Positions 51,507 through 60,932 of a stretch of DNA of 64,000 bases are shown here, one piece after another. A model generated the notes under the pieces. That model searched no databases, was not told where the DNA came from, and saw only the letters and a list, made by a program, of their open reading frames with translations. A program made the translations under genes and the position numbers. How positions within the stretch are numbered: the first letter of the stretch is position 1; each line of letters opens with the position of its first letter. The stretch is from the NCBI GenBank assembly GCA_963621975.1, contig CAVFGI010000006.1, positions 1-64,000 on the forward strand, given 5' to 3'. Source of the DNA: UBA9732 sp963621975. Lineage in GTDB: Bacteria > Spirochaetota > Spirochaetia > Sphaerochaetales > Sphaerochaetaceae.

Positions 51507-52310
51507 ATGATAAAAGCGATAGTTTTTGATTTTCAAGAAATAACACTCTCAGAAAATTGTAGCTTCCTTGAAAATGCAAAGAAGGCAGGATTGAACTTTT
51601 CCAGTATTGGAAGTGAAGCAAGTCTATTTAAGGCAAAACCAAGCCCGGAGCTCTATCAGCACGCTTTTCTAAATCTAGGTGCAAGTGCAGATGAGACCGT
51701 AATTATTAGTGATAGTCTACAAGCGCAAAGAGCAACAAGAAATGCCAAGTGTATTTCTATTGGAATTGCATCTCCTAAAACTCCTGAGGAAGAAATGAAA
51801 TATATTCTAAAAGGTGCAGATCTTGTATTGGAGAAGCTTGATGAATTTCCAACTTTTTCAACAATAGAAGAGTTTGATGCTTTGCTGGATAAAGAAGTTA
51901 AGTCTTTCTATAAAAAAACAATCATAGGAACACTAATAGAAACCGCAATTAAGACTAGAGAGTATGCCTATGCACCATATTCAAATTTTAAAGTAGGAGC
52001 AGGTCTTTTAACTGAAAACGGCAATGTATATGGTGGTTGTAATGTAGAAAATGCTTCTTTTGGGGCTACTATCTGTGCAGAGAGGGGCGCTTCAATGGCT
52101 GCCATTGCTTCAGAAGGGAAAAGTGTGTTTCAAATGATTGCTGTTGCATCTTCTGCTCTAGATCCAGCACCACCATGTGCAATTTGCAGACAGTTTCTTT
52201 CAGAGTTTATGCCTCCAGATGGCCAAGTATTTATGATTTCTGTAACAAGTGGCGTCCTTAAACACTATTCATTTGAAGCCTTACTTCCGTGTACATTTAC
52301 AGAGTTCTAA
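51507..52310 (+). CDS. Degenerate HAD domain fused to cytidine deaminase
   Basis: 267 residues. The C-terminal half (about 135-267) is a complete cytidine deaminase with zinc ligands C190 (TICAERGA, with catalytic E192), C224 and C227 (PCAICRQFLSEF). Residues 1-115 resemble a cap-less HAD phosphatase: IVFDFQE keeps D8 but has Gln at the second aspartate position; KPSPELYQHAFLNLG and VIISDSLQAQRAT correspond to motifs III and IV. The HAD part is therefore probably inactive and structural or regulatory. Normal tetrameric cytidine deaminases are about 130 residues. It is co-transcribed after the amidohydrolase. Confidence 0.88.
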   Translation: MIKAIVFDFQEITLSENCSFLENAKKAGLNFSSIGSEASLFKAKPSPELYQHAFLNLGASADETVIISDSLQAQRATRNAKCISIGIASPKTPEEEMKYILKGADLVLEKLDEFPTFSTIEEFDALLDKEVKSFYKKTIIGTLIETAIKTREYAYAPYSNFKVGAGLLTENGNVYGGCNVENASFGATICAERGASMAAIASEGKSVFQMIAVASSALDPAPPCAICRQFLSEFMPPDGQVFMISVTSGVLKHYSFEALLPCTFTEF

Positions 52311-52319
52311 GAGGATAGC

Positions 52320-53594
52320 ATGAAAAATAAAATCGCATTAGTTTTAATTTTGATATCTCTAGTTCTTGCTGTGTCTTGTTCAACAACCAAGGGAATGACA
52401 AATGAGATCTCAACAGACACCACTCTTACTCTTGAAGAAAAATTAGATACTCTTGGATATGAAAGTGTTAAAATGACTTATCCTACGATTATTTATGATG
52501 GAGAAGAGTGGAAAGAACAGCTTATTCAAATGCTTGACAAAACAGAAGATTACTTTATTTGTACAATCTTCTTAGGTTCTGAGTGTGACGAAAACCAAGA
52601 AGTTTTTGATGTAATGAGAAGAAAGGCCCAAGAAGGTGTAGATATCTACATTGTTGCTGATGGTACAAGTTCTTTAGATATGACAGAGTCTAGGTTTCAT
52701 TTGAGAACATTATATGGGCTTAGAGAATACGGCGTTCATTTTTTAGAATATAATCCGCTAAGTGTAAAGAAACTTGCTTGGGGCTTTAATCTTTATTATC
52801 GTGAACATAGAAAATACTTTGTCTCTGACGGTCTTCATGTTGCAATTGGGGGCATGAATCTAAATTATGTTTCTACAAGCTCTGTTGAAAATGGTGGAGA
52901 TAGAGATTCTATGTATATTTTTGATTCATATTCTTGTGCCAAGGTCCTGACAGAAGCTTTTACAGACTTTTGGAATAGATACAGCTGGGAAACAATTGAA
53001 GATGGAAGTTTAACAGCTCCATATGAGAATGAACAAGACACAGGAACTATCAAGGCTTGGATTGAAGATCAAGTAAACGGAGGAGAGATTGCTCCTTTAT
53101 ATGGAAGTCTTCTTGCAGAAGCAAAAGAAGAAGTTCTTATTCTTCCTTTTCTTCCAACACTTGATTCTGACATGTTAAAGGCTGTGAAAAGTTGTACAGA
53201 TAGAGGTGTAAAGGTTGAGATGATTATAAGACATGATGATAGAGCAACCTTATTAAATGCTTCAAAATATGCAACAAAAGACCTTCTTGATGCCGGAGTT
53301 GATGTAAGACTTGAGGACCAAAGTAAATATACAAATAGTTCACGATTGCATGAAAAATTAGTAATAGTTGATGAACGATACATAATCTGTGGCTCATCGA
53401 ACTTCAATCATAGAAGTATGCATATTTCTTCAGAAATAACGCTTGTAATAGATTGTCCAGAACTGGCAAAACAGGTCAAAGAACACTATCTTGAGATTCG
53501 CGATTACTCTAATGAAGTTACCTATGAACAAGCAGAGCAGTGGCATACCTTGTCCAATAAAATTAACTTTCTTTTGAATTTATACGGAGGCTGA
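52320..53594 (+). CDS. Phospholipase D-like lipoprotein (cardiolipin synthase-like)
   Basis: 424 residues. Signal peptide with lipobox LAVSC20. Two HKD motifs: HRKYFVSDG (near 163) with GGMN, and HEKLVIVDERYIICGSSNFN (near 345). This is the PLD superfamily with a two-domain, cardiolipin-synthase-like layout, but the lipid anchor places it outside the cytoplasm. It may act on phospholipids of the host or of its own envelope. Adjacent genes encode two more exported proteins with almost no spacing. Confidence 0.88.
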   Translation: MKNKIALVLILISLVLAVSCSTTKGMTNEISTDTTLTLEEKLDTLGYESVKMTYPTIIYDGEEWKEQLIQMLDKTEDYFICTIFLGSECDENQEVFDVMRRKAQEGVDIYIVADGTSSLDMTESRFHLRTLYGLREYGVHFLEYNPLSVKKLAWGFNLYYREHRKYFVSDGLHVAIGGMNLNYVSTSSVENGGDRDSMYIFDSYSCAKVLTEAFTDFWNRYSWETIEDGSLTAPYENEQDTGTIKAWIEDQVNGGEIAPLYGSLLAEAKEEVLILPFLPTLDSDMLKAVKSCTDRGVKVEMIIRHDDRATLLNASKYATKDLLDAGVDVRLEDQSKYTNSSRLHEKLVIVDERYIICGSSNFNHRSMHISSEITLVIDCPELAKQVKEHYLEIRDYSNEVTYEQAEQWHTLSNKINFLLNLYGG

Positions 53595-53596
53595 GA

Positions 53597-54145
53597 ATGA
53601 AAAAGATACTAATTCTCCTTTTATGCCTTTGCTTGAGTTTCTCTCTTTTTGCAACAGAACTTAAAACTTCCTATTTCAATTTTGGAGTAGGTACGTCTGT
53701 AGCAGGTAGAAGTGATGCTGTTTCTGTTATCTCCATAAATATGGTTTATATTCCCTTTGATTTTGACTATTTTAATCCATATTTTGGTGCTTGGACTGGC
53801 GTTTCTTGGAATGGATTTAAAGACTTAAAATACGAATACTTTGGTTTTGGTCTTTCTCTTGAAATTGGACGCTTTAACTTTAACCCTCTACAGTTTGCTT
53901 CAAATAATCCATGTCCTTGGACTCCAAGTGTTACCGTTGGTATGGTGTATAACAAGCTAAACAAAGAGGAAAAACTAACTCCAAAGCTTTATTTTGAAGC
54001 TTCTATTTTTAGAATTAGTGATAAGGATTATACTTATGAATGGTTTTCTCCTTTCATGATTATAAATGATAATACCAAGCTTTGGGGTGTTACTGTGTTC
54101 AGGTTTACCCCTCTTTATCATATTGGTAAGGAGGTAAGAATATGA
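53597..54145 (+). CDS. Exported beta-rich hypothetical protein
   Basis: 182 residues. Signal peptide (MKKILILLLCLCLSFSLFA) cleaved near residue 19. The mature part is aromatic-rich with alternating strands (YFNFGVGTSVAGRSD, YFGFGLSLEIGRF), like a small outer-membrane barrel or periplasmic beta-protein. No family recognised. Overlaps the next exported protein by 4 bp and follows the PLD-like gene by 2 bp. Confidence 0.75.
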   Translation: MKKILILLLCLCLSFSLFATELKTSYFNFGVGTSVAGRSDAVSVISINMVYIPFDFDYFNPYFGAWTGVSWNGFKDLKYEYFGFGLSLEIGRFNFNPLQFASNNPCPWTPSVTVGMVYNKLNKEEKLTPKLYFEASIFRISDKDYTYEWFSPFMIINDNTKLWGVTVFRFTPLYHIGKEVRI

Positions 54146-54726
54146 GCAGGAAAGTTATAAAGAAGTTTATTATCTTAATTCTGATAACATTGCTAACAAT
54201 GTCTTCTATCTGTGCTGATGATGCAAAAAAATCGCAATCAGTGTTGTTTCAGGATATTGGAATCAGGATAGGGGAGGGTTCTTTCCTTTTTGATAAGCAT
54301 TCAAAAATGGGTGCAAATTTTCTTGGTGGAGTAACAATTGGATTAACAAAAAGAACTGAAATTGCAATAGAAGCCATAACTCCACTTGTTCCAGAGCCAT
54401 TTTCAAATGTCATTGCAGGCTTTGAATTAAGTTATTCCCTTGTAGGAGATAGAGTAAGTGACAGAAATAATGCTGGCAATGGTCTCAATGTAATGGTTGG
54501 AGCAGGACTTTTCTTTAGTAATCACAATAATAAAGGTCAGTATCTTCCAACCTTTCTAACACTTAGGTTTTTCCCTCTCACTGTAGGTAGTCCTTACTCT
54601 GGAAGACGTGAACATCTACTCCCAATTGGTATTGCATGGAATTTTCAAGACAATAGCTTTAGTTTATTTGTAAGCATCATGATGTATGACAACTACATTA
54701 AAGGTAGTTGGAGAGATTACCAGTAG
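54142..54726 (+). CDS. Exported small barrel-like protein
   Basis: 194 residues. Signal peptide ending near ICA (residue 25). The mature part shows glycine/aromatic alternation (GANFLGGVTIGLTKRTEIAI, LRFFPLTVGSPYSGRR) suggesting a beta-barrel. Function unknown. Preceded by TAAGGAGG inside the upstream gene. Last gene of the run, convergent with rpiB. Confidence 0.75.
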   Translation: MSRKVIKKFIILILITLLTMSSICADDAKKSQSVLFQDIGIRIGEGSFLFDKHSKMGANFLGGVTIGLTKRTEIAIEAITPLVPEPFSNVIAGFELSYSLVGDRVSDRNNAGNGLNVMVGAGLFFSNHNNKGQYLPTFLTLRFFPLTVGSPYSGRREHLLPIGIAWNFQDNSFSLFVSIMMYDNYIKGSWRDYQ

Positions 54727-54741
54727 GCAAACTATTAATAA

Positions 54742-55185
54742 CTAATTTTCAAGCGCCATTAATTCTGCTCTGCGTTTTACATGGCGCTCTTCCATTGAAA
54801 TAGAAGCATCAATATAGGCATCTAGCATGTCTAAAACAGGCTCTGGGTAATCAATTCTTCCACCAAAGGCAATGAAGTTTGCAGCATTGTGTTCTTTTGC
54901 CATTTTTGCAGCAAAACAGTTTTGAGGAAGAGCACAGCAAATGCCATGAATCTTGTTGGCAGAAATGGAAATCCCAATTCCAGTTCCACAGCAAAGAACG
55001 CCAAACTCATAACCCCCTTTGTTAAACTCGTCACAGGCAACTTTTGCCATAAGAGGGTAGTCGACAGATTTTTTTTCTGAAACGCCAAAGTAGTTTACTT
55101 CAAATCCTCTGCCTTTAAGATGTTTTACAATAGAAGAAGTAAGTTCAATTGCCCCATGATCATTTGCAACTACTACCTTTTTCAT
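54742..55185 (-). CDS. rpiB: Ribose-5-phosphate isomerase B
   Basis: 147 residues. Interconverts ribose-5-phosphate and ribulose-5-phosphate. ANDHGAIEL at the N-terminus, the catalytic-loop pattern CCGTGIGISISANK, and the HNAANFIAFGGR segment are typical of RpiB/LacAB. AAGGAGG lies upstream of the ATG. Convergent with the exported-protein operon. Confidence 0.94.
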   Translation of the reverse strand: MKKVVVANDHGAIELTSSIVKHLKGRGFEVNYFGVSEKKSVDYPLMAKVACDEFNKGGYEFGVLCCGTGIGISISANKIHGICCALPQNCFAAKMAKEHNAANFIAFGGRIDYPEPVLDMLDAYIDASISMEERHVKRRAELMALEN

Positions 55186-55221
55186 TTTTGCCTCCTTGTG
55201 GTTAAAGCCCCCACCAAAAAA

Positions 55222-57270
55222 TCAATTCATTGGAGCTGGTGCTATTTTTATTACGTTTGGAATGTTTCGGATAGACTTAACAACCTTTTTAAACGATTCT
55301 TCATTGTCGCATTCCATTGTAAAAGTACCAACTAGGTTTCCAATTTCATCGTCAATTAGACTTCCTGCAACAAGGTGCCCAGAATGATTTCTTATTGCCC
55401 CTTCAATTTCACTGAAAAGGTCCTGCGTTCGTTTACTTGTCACCATAAAACGTCTTGTAATGGTCTCAGCAGCAGTTTCCCACTCAACTTCAATTTTTCT
55501 TTGGTCAATTTCCGACATATGAACCAAGTTTGGGCAATCTGATTTATGAACAATGATTCCACGACCTCTTGAAACATAACCAACAATTGAATCTCCTGGA
55601 ACAGGGTTGCAACATTGGGCTAGGCTAATCATCATGTTTCTGTTTTTAGCAACAACTGTAATAGAGCTCTTTTTGTAGTCATTGTTTACCTTTCTGACAA
55701 TATCGCTGTCTTGGAGGTCTTCTGGAGACACAGGAGCTGGTGGTTCATTTGAGATTGCAGCTTCAAGGTCTTTCTTGTGAGCAATGATGTTCTTTTCAAT
55801 AAGAAGGTTTTCATCATACTTGTTAAGCCATGCTCTAATTTTTCTTCTTGCACTTGTGGTGTGGGCATATTTAAGCCAAGTTACTCTAGGATGAGCATTC
55901 TTTTGCGTGAGAATTTCAACAACTTGGGTATTCTCTAGTGGTTGACCAAGAGGAACAATAGAGCCATTAGCTTTTGCACTTACAGTATGATTTCCTATCT
56001 CTGTATGAATCATATAGGCAAAATCTAGGGCTGTTGCGCCTATAGGAAGTTCAATAGCCTGTCCTTTTGGAGTGAATACGTAGATTGTATCTTTCAAAAG
56101 TTCGCTCTTGATGTCATCCATGAAGGATTCGCTTTGCTCAATCTCAGAGTTCCATGATTTGAGTTTTGTTGCAATTCTGGAAAGCTGTTGGCTATCCATA
56201 TTGACCCAGCTTGAGCTGTTTTGGGCACCCATGTTTGCTTTATAGGCCCAGTGTGAAGCAACACCAAATTCAGCAATTTGATCCATTTCATACGTACGAA
56301 TCTGAATTTCCAAAATTACACCATTCATTGCCATGATTGTTGTATGAAGGCTCTGATAATTGTTTGCTTTTGGCATTGCAATGTAGTCTTTAAAACGCCC
56401 TTCCATTGGTGGCCAAAGTTGGTGGATGATTCCAACTAGCGTATAACATTCCGGGACTGTATTACAAATAACTCTCACACCTAAGATGTCAAAAATCTCA
56501 TCAATTTCCTTTCTACGCTTTTTCATCTTCATGTAGATGGAGTAGGTGTGTTTAGATCTTGTTGTGATTTTTATATTCTTAATCCCTGCCTCTATACAGG
56601 CATTTGCAATCTTCTTTTGCACTGTCTCCAGATACTTATCAAACTCATTCTTTTTAGCAAGCAAATAATCCTGAATGTACTGATAAGTATCGGGCTTGAG
56701 CGTTTTCAGGCTGAGGTCTTCTAGCTCGGCCTTCATCCATGCAATACCTAAGCGGTCTGCAAGAGGGGCATAGATATCTAGGCAGTCGCTTGCAATTTCC
56801 TTGGCTCGAGTGGGCTCCATGTATTGAAGAGTGCGCATGTTGTGAAGTTTATCGGCTAGCTTGATGATGATAACTGGCATGTTTTTGCTCATTGCAAGAA
56901 ACATCTTTCTGATAGTTTCAGCTTCCTGGGCGCTTTTTGAAAGGCTCTTGATATTGGCAATTTTTGTCACGCCTTGCACTAGTTCACATACATTCTTGCC
57001 AAACATCTCCGTGATATTCTCTTCCGATGTATCCGTATCCTCAATCACGTCATGCAAAAGGCCCGCACACACCGTATCTGCATCCATGTTTAGCTGAATT
57101 AGCGTCTCTGCTACAGTAAGCGGATGAATGATATAAGGCTCACCACTTTTGCGTTTTTGGTTTTCGTGTTTGGTATTGGCAAAGTATGCCGCTTTTTCAA
57201 TTTTGGCATAATCTTCCGGCGAGTAGGTGGTAACTTTTTGTAGAAAGCGTTTAACTAGTTCTTCGTACAT
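55222..57270 (-). CDS. rel: Bifunctional (p)ppGpp synthetase/hydrolase (Rel/SpoT)
   Basis: Makes and degrades the stringent-response alarmone. 682 residues. The HD hydrolase site is intact (HENQKRKSGEPYIIHPLTVA and LLHDVIEDT). The synthetase has RSKHTYSIYMKMKKR, DYIAMPKANNYQSLHTT and EIQIRT. A TGS domain (about 395-455, IYVFTPKGQAIELP) and a C-terminal ACT domain follow. As the only Rel here it is probably the organism's main long RSH enzyme. The upstream prmC gene is 48 bp away. Confidence 0.96.
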   Translation of the reverse strand: MYEELVKRFLQKVTTYSPEDYAKIEKAAYFANTKHENQKRKSGEPYIIHPLTVAETLIQLNMDADTVCAGLLHDVIEDTDTSEENITEMFGKNVCELVQGVTKIANIKSLSKSAQEAETIRKMFLAMSKNMPVIIIKLADKLHNMRTLQYMEPTRAKEIASDCLDIYAPLADRLGIAWMKAELEDLSLKTLKPDTYQYIQDYLLAKKNEFDKYLETVQKKIANACIEAGIKNIKITTRSKHTYSIYMKMKKRRKEIDEIFDILGVRVICNTVPECYTLVGIIHQLWPPMEGRFKDYIAMPKANNYQSLHTTIMAMNGVILEIQIRTYEMDQIAEFGVASHWAYKANMGAQNSSSWVNMDSQQLSRIATKLKSWNSEIEQSESFMDDIKSELLKDTIYVFTPKGQAIELPIGATALDFAYMIHTEIGNHTVSAKANGSIVPLGQPLENTQVVEILTQKNAHPRVTWLKYAHTTSARRKIRAWLNKYDENLLIEKNIIAHKKDLEAAISNEPPAPVSPEDLQDSDIVRKVNNDYKKSSITVVAKNRNMMISLAQCCNPVPGDSIVGYVSRGRGIIVHKSDCPNLVHMSEIDQRKIEVEWETAAETITRRFMVTSKRTQDLFSEIEGAIRNHSGHLVAGSLIDDEIGNLVGTFTMECDNEESFKKVVKSIRNIPNVIKIAPAPMN

Positions 57271-57318
57271 GTTTTTCCTTCAAATTGCATACCAGTAAAT
57301 TGCCTATTAGTATACATA

Positions 57319-58191
57319 TCAAAACGCGCCTTTTACAACACGGTCACGCCCACCAAGATCTTTTTTTATCTCAATTTGGTGCAGTCCTGATTCTTCAAAG
57401 AGCTCTTTTACTGCAAGGCCTTGGTCATAGCCAATTTCCATCAACATGTATGAGTCTTTTTGCATGTGCTTTGGAGCCTGCGTAGTAATTCTTCTAATAA
57501 TCTCAAGTCCATCTTCTCCGCCATCTAGGGCAAGAAAAGGCTCCTTTTTCACTTGCACTTCCAGCGTCTCAATCGTAGATGTTGCAATGTACGGGGGATT
57601 TGTCAAAATTAGGTCAAAATATTTATCTCTTACACCCTCAAAGAGGTTCTCACATACCACTTCATATTCAACATTCTCTTTTATTCCGATATCTTTAAGT
57701 ATTCTCTCGCAGTTTGTTTTACATACTTCAACAGCCTCTTTTGAGATATCACTTAAAACTAGTTTTATATTTTTACCTTGCCTTGCAAGTCTCTTAGCTA
57801 CAGAAATTCCAATGCATCCCGTTCCACAGCAAAGATCCAAAATTTTAAGAGAAGAATGGGAGCTAGAAAGCCCTTGTTTAATTGCTAGTTCTACCAAGAT
57901 TTCAGTGTCTGCCCTAGGGATTAACGTGTATTGATTTACAGTGAAAACATCTTCATAGAATCCACGCTGTCCCGTGAGATACGCAACAGGTTCTCCTTGT
58001 GATCTACGTTTAGCTAAATTCAAAATTGTTTGAGCTTTAGTAGGGTTAACAATATCCTGAGAGTGAAGAATAAAGGTATTATATTCAATGTTGAGCACAC
58101 TTTGGGCTATTATTCTAGCATCTAAAGCAGGAGTATCACTAGCGGTATCAATTAGTTTTATGCACTCTTTATAGAGCTTGTCTAATGTCAT
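57319..58191 (-). CDS. prmC: Release factor glutamine methyltransferase PrmC
   Basis: 290 residues. Methylates the glutamine of the GGQ motif in release factors. LTGQRGFYEDVFTVNQYTLI, then PRADTEILVE, are hallmarks; SAM motif ILDLCCGTGCIGI; catalytic NPPYIA. It lies two bp after prfA, encoding its substrate, so the pair is translationally linked. Confidence 0.95.
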   Translation of the reverse strand: MTLDKLYKECIKLIDTASDTPALDARIIAQSVLNIEYNTFILHSQDIVNPTKAQTILNLAKRRSQGEPVAYLTGQRGFYEDVFTVNQYTLIPRADTEILVELAIKQGLSSSHSSLKILDLCCGTGCIGISVAKRLARQGKNIKLVLSDISKEAVEVCKTNCERILKDIGIKENVEYEVVCENLFEGVRDKYFDLILTNPPYIATSTIETLEVQVKKEPFLALDGGEDGLEIIRRITTQAPKHMQKDSYMLMEIGYDQGLAVKELFEESGLHQIEIKKDLGGRDRVVKGAF

Positions 58192-58193
58192 TA

Positions 58194-59258
58194 TTACTGA
58201 GCATCCTTTAAAGCTTCCTCGCCGGCTGCAATTTTAAGAGCTTCAACCACCTCATCAAGATGACCTTCCATAATAAGGTCAAGTTTGTAAAGCGTAAGGT
58301 TTATTCTATGGTCTGTAAGACGGTTCTGTGGAAAGTTGTAAGTTCTAATTCTTTCACTGCGGTCTCCACTTCCAACCTGGCTCTTGCGTTCTTCAGCTCT
58401 TTCTTTAGCCTTTCTTCCAGCTTCAAGGTCATACAAACGTGAGCGCAAAACCCTCATAGCTTCAGCCTTGTTTTGAAGTTGCGATTTTTGATTTTGACAA
58501 ATAACAACAAGACCTGAAGGAATATGGGTAATGCGTACGGCACTTTCAGTAGTATTAACACACTGTCCACCAGGACCACCAGCTCTCATAACATCAATTC
58601 TTAAATCTTCCTGACGTATATCAACTTCTGTTTCCTCGGCTTCAGGAAGGACAGCAACTGTGACAGCAGAAGTGTGAATTCTTCCACCGCTTTCTGTCTC
58701 TGGAACTCTTTGGACTCTATGAACACCACTTTCCCATCTTAGAGAGCCATAAACATCCTTTCCGGATATTGAAACAATAATTTCTTTGTATCCACCAAGC
58801 TCTGTCATGTTAGAGCTAATCTCTTCCAGTTTCCAATGCCTAGATTCAGCAAAATAAGAGTACATTCTGTATAGGTCAGCAGCAAAAAGGGCAGCTTCTT
58901 CACCCCCTGTACCGGCTCTAATTTCCATAATGATGTTCTTTCCTTCCATTGGATCTGGTGGAACAAGGAGCATCTTACAACGTTTTTCGGTTTCCTCAAT
59001 CTTGCTCTTTAAGATTGGAATCTCTTCCTTTGCCATTTCAGCAAGATCTGGATCTGCCTCTTTTGCAAGAGCTTCATTGTCTTTTAGTTCTTCTGTAAGA
59101 GAACTTAACTTTTCAAGTTCTTCTACAATAGGAACAAGTCTACTGCGTTCCTGCATGAGATTTTTATACCCAGCCATATCTTTCATAATCTCTGGGTTTG
59201 CTAGTTTTTCATCCAGTTCGTTGAGCTGGTTTTTAAATTCAACGAGTTTTTCAATCAT
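58194..59258 (-). CDS. prfA: Peptide chain release factor 1
   Basis: 354 residues. Decodes UAA and UAG. The GGQ motif is in RAGGPGGQCVNTTES; the stop-codon recognition tripeptide is PET in RVPETESGGRIHTSA, a variant also found in Bacillus. Length is normal. Followed at 2 bp by prmC. The XRE-cupin gene ends upstream of it by 15 bp and may be read through into it. Confidence 0.96.
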   Translation of the reverse strand: MIEKLVEFKNQLNELDEKLANPEIMKDMAGYKNLMQERSRLVPIVEELEKLSSLTEELKDNEALAKEADPDLAEMAKEEIPILKSKIEETEKRCKMLLVPPDPMEGKNIIMEIRAGTGGEEAALFAADLYRMYSYFAESRHWKLEEISSNMTELGGYKEIIVSISGKDVYGSLRWESGVHRVQRVPETESGGRIHTSAVTVAVLPEAEETEVDIRQEDLRIDVMRAGGPGGQCVNTTESAVRITHIPSGLVVICQNQKSQLQNKAEAMRVLRSRLYDLEAGRKAKERAEERKSQVGSGDRSERIRTYNFPQNRLTDHRINLTLYKLDLIMEGHLDEVVEALKIAAGEEALKDAQ

Positions 59259-59273
59259 CTACTATGCCTGCCA

Positions 59274-59843
59274 TTATCTTTTAGTGTAACGCACAACCAT
59301 ATGCACTTCTGCAGGCTGGCTACCAATGTTTTCAATGGTGTGATCAACGTCACAATGATATACAAGGAAATCTCCCTTTTTGAGGTTTGCAGAATTTTCT
59401 CCAGCTGTTACGGCTACTTGACCTTTTAGAATTGTCAGAAATTCTTGTGTTCCAGGATAATGAGGATCTGAAGGTAGCTTTGTTCCTGGAGGAAGGGTCA
59501 CAATGTACATTTCCAGTTCTTCAACCATATTCAGCGGAGAAAGAACTTTGATTGTTACTCCATGTTCAACCATTTCCAATGATGCAGAGTTCTTTGACTC
59601 ATTAGGGTTGACGGAGAAAACACGTTTTGGTTGTGCATCAACATTTAAAAGTTCGTTTAAATCAACACCTAGCCCTTTTGCAATCTTCCAAACAGTAGCA
59701 ACAGTAGGATTAACCTTATCAGATTCTATCTGACTAAGCATTGCCTTAGACACTCCAGACTTGTCGGATAAAACATTTAGAGTAAGACCCCTATCTGTTC
59801 GCATTCTCTGAATATTTTTTCCTATCATTGGAGGTGTATCCAT
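59274..59843 (-). CDS. XRE-family regulator with C-terminal cupin domain
   Basis: 189 residues from ATG 59843 (AAGGAG upstream; the ATG at 59873 is disfavoured). N-terminal HTH: LTLNVLSDKSGVSKAMLSQI, then ESDKVNPTVATVWKIAKGLG. C-terminal cupin (about 115-185): TLPPGTKLPSDPHYPGTQEF, FLVYHCDVDHTIENIG. Such regulators often sense small metabolites and control amino-acid or polyamine genes. It is divergent from the threonine dehydrogenase/kbl operon, whose promoter lies in the shared control region. Confidence 0.9.
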   Translation of the reverse strand: MDTPPMIGKNIQRMRTDRGLTLNVLSDKSGVSKAMLSQIESDKVNPTVATVWKIAKGLGVDLNELLNVDAQPKRVFSVNPNESKNSASLEMVEHGVTIKVLSPLNMVEELEMYIVTLPPGTKLPSDPHYPGTQEFLTILKGQVAVTAGENSANLKKGDFLVYHCDVDHTIENIGSQPAEVHMVVRYTKR

Positions 59844-59861
59844 GCTTTTTCTCCTTTTGTT

Positions 59862-59890
59862 TTGACATATCAAATTTTGTTCAATATACT
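59862..59890 (+). promoter_or_regulatory. Consensus promoter of the threonine dehydrogenase/kbl operon
   Basis: TTGACA (59862-59867), exactly 17 bp, TATACT (59885-59890). Direct repeats AAATTTTGT (59872-59880) and AAACTTTGT (59891-59899), 19 bp apart, flank the -10 and could be sites for the divergent XRE-cupin regulator. Confidence 0.8.
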
Positions 59891-59972
59891 AAACTTTGTA
59901 CGGCACCTTGTAATGGTCCAATTCTAGTATCAACAGCATTTGCTGTCAATTGAATTACGTGGAGGCCCGTTT

Positions 59973-60932
59973 GTGAAGAACATTCTGGTTGTTGGTTCTC
60001 TTGGCCAGTTAGGCTCTGAGATTGCCATTGGATTGAGGAAAAAGTACGGTAATGACAATGTTGTCCTTACCGATATCAGAGATGATGTAAATAGACCACT
60101 TGTGGAAGGTGGTCCGTTCTATAAAATGGACAGCAGAGACGGTGAAAGTCTTTTAAAAGTGGTTCAAAAGCACAAGATAGATACAATTTATCACTTAGCA
60201 GCCATACTTTCGGCCACCGCTGAGAAAAATCCCTTGCGTGCCTGGGATATTAACATGAACGGCTTAATTACCTCTTTGGAAGTTGCTCGTCAAGAAAAAT
60301 GCGCCGTTTTTACTCCTTCTTCAATTGGAGCTTTTGGACCAACAACACCAAAACAGTACACTCCTCAGGATACTATTCAAAGACCAACTTCTATTTATGG
60401 AGTTTCCAAGGTAGCTGGTGAACTTCTTTGTGATTATTACTATCATAAATATGATGTAGATACCCGTGGTGTTCGTTTTCCTGGAGTCATTAGCAATATG
60501 ACCCCTCCCGGTGGTGGAACCACAGACTACGCCGTAGATATCTATTACGCCGCAGTAGACAAGCATCATTATGATTGCTTCCTTAGAAGTGACACTTATC
60601 TAGACATGATTTATATGCCAGATGCTGTTAAGGCTGCTATTCAAGTTATGGAAGCTAATCCAGAAAACCTACGGCACCGTAATGCTTTTAATATTGCATC
60701 TATGAGTTTCTGTCCAGAAGAGCAGGCAGCCTATATTCGTAACATAATTCCAGACTTTACCATTAACTATGACATAGATCCAGTAAAGCAAGCTATTGCT
60801 GACTCTTGGCCAGATTGTCTTGAGGATTATGCCGCACGTGTAGAGTGGGGTTGGCATCCTGACTATGACTTAGCTTCAATGACAGAAGATATGATTAAAA
60901 CAATACAAAAGAGGAGGAACGAAAATGACTAA
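59973..60932 (+). CDS. SDR-type L-threonine 3-dehydrogenase-like NAD-dependent epimerase/dehydratase
   Basis: 319 residues from GTG 59973, seven nt after GGAGG; TTG 59940 upstream lacks a site. Rossmann motif NILVVGSLGQLGSEIA, catalytic YGVSK (YxxxK), and RFPGVISNMTPPGGGTTDYA are typical of short-chain threonine dehydrogenases. Oxidises threonine to 2-amino-3-ketobutyrate. It overlaps kbl by 8 bp, whose product uses that ketoacid, which strongly supports the assignment. Confidence 0.9.
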   Translation: MKNILVVGSLGQLGSEIAIGLRKKYGNDNVVLTDIRDDVNRPLVEGGPFYKMDSRDGESLLKVVQKHKIDTIYHLAAILSATAEKNPLRAWDINMNGLITSLEVARQEKCAVFTPSSIGAFGPTTPKQYTPQDTIQRPTSIYGVSKVAGELLCDYYYHKYDVDTRGVRFPGVISNMTPPGGGTTDYAVDIYYAAVDKHHYDCFLRSDTYLDMIYMPDAVKAAIQVMEANPENLRHRNAFNIASMSFCPEEQAAYIRNIIPDFTINYDIDPVKQAIADSWPDCLEDYAARVEWGWHPDYDLASMTEDMIKTIQKRRNEND

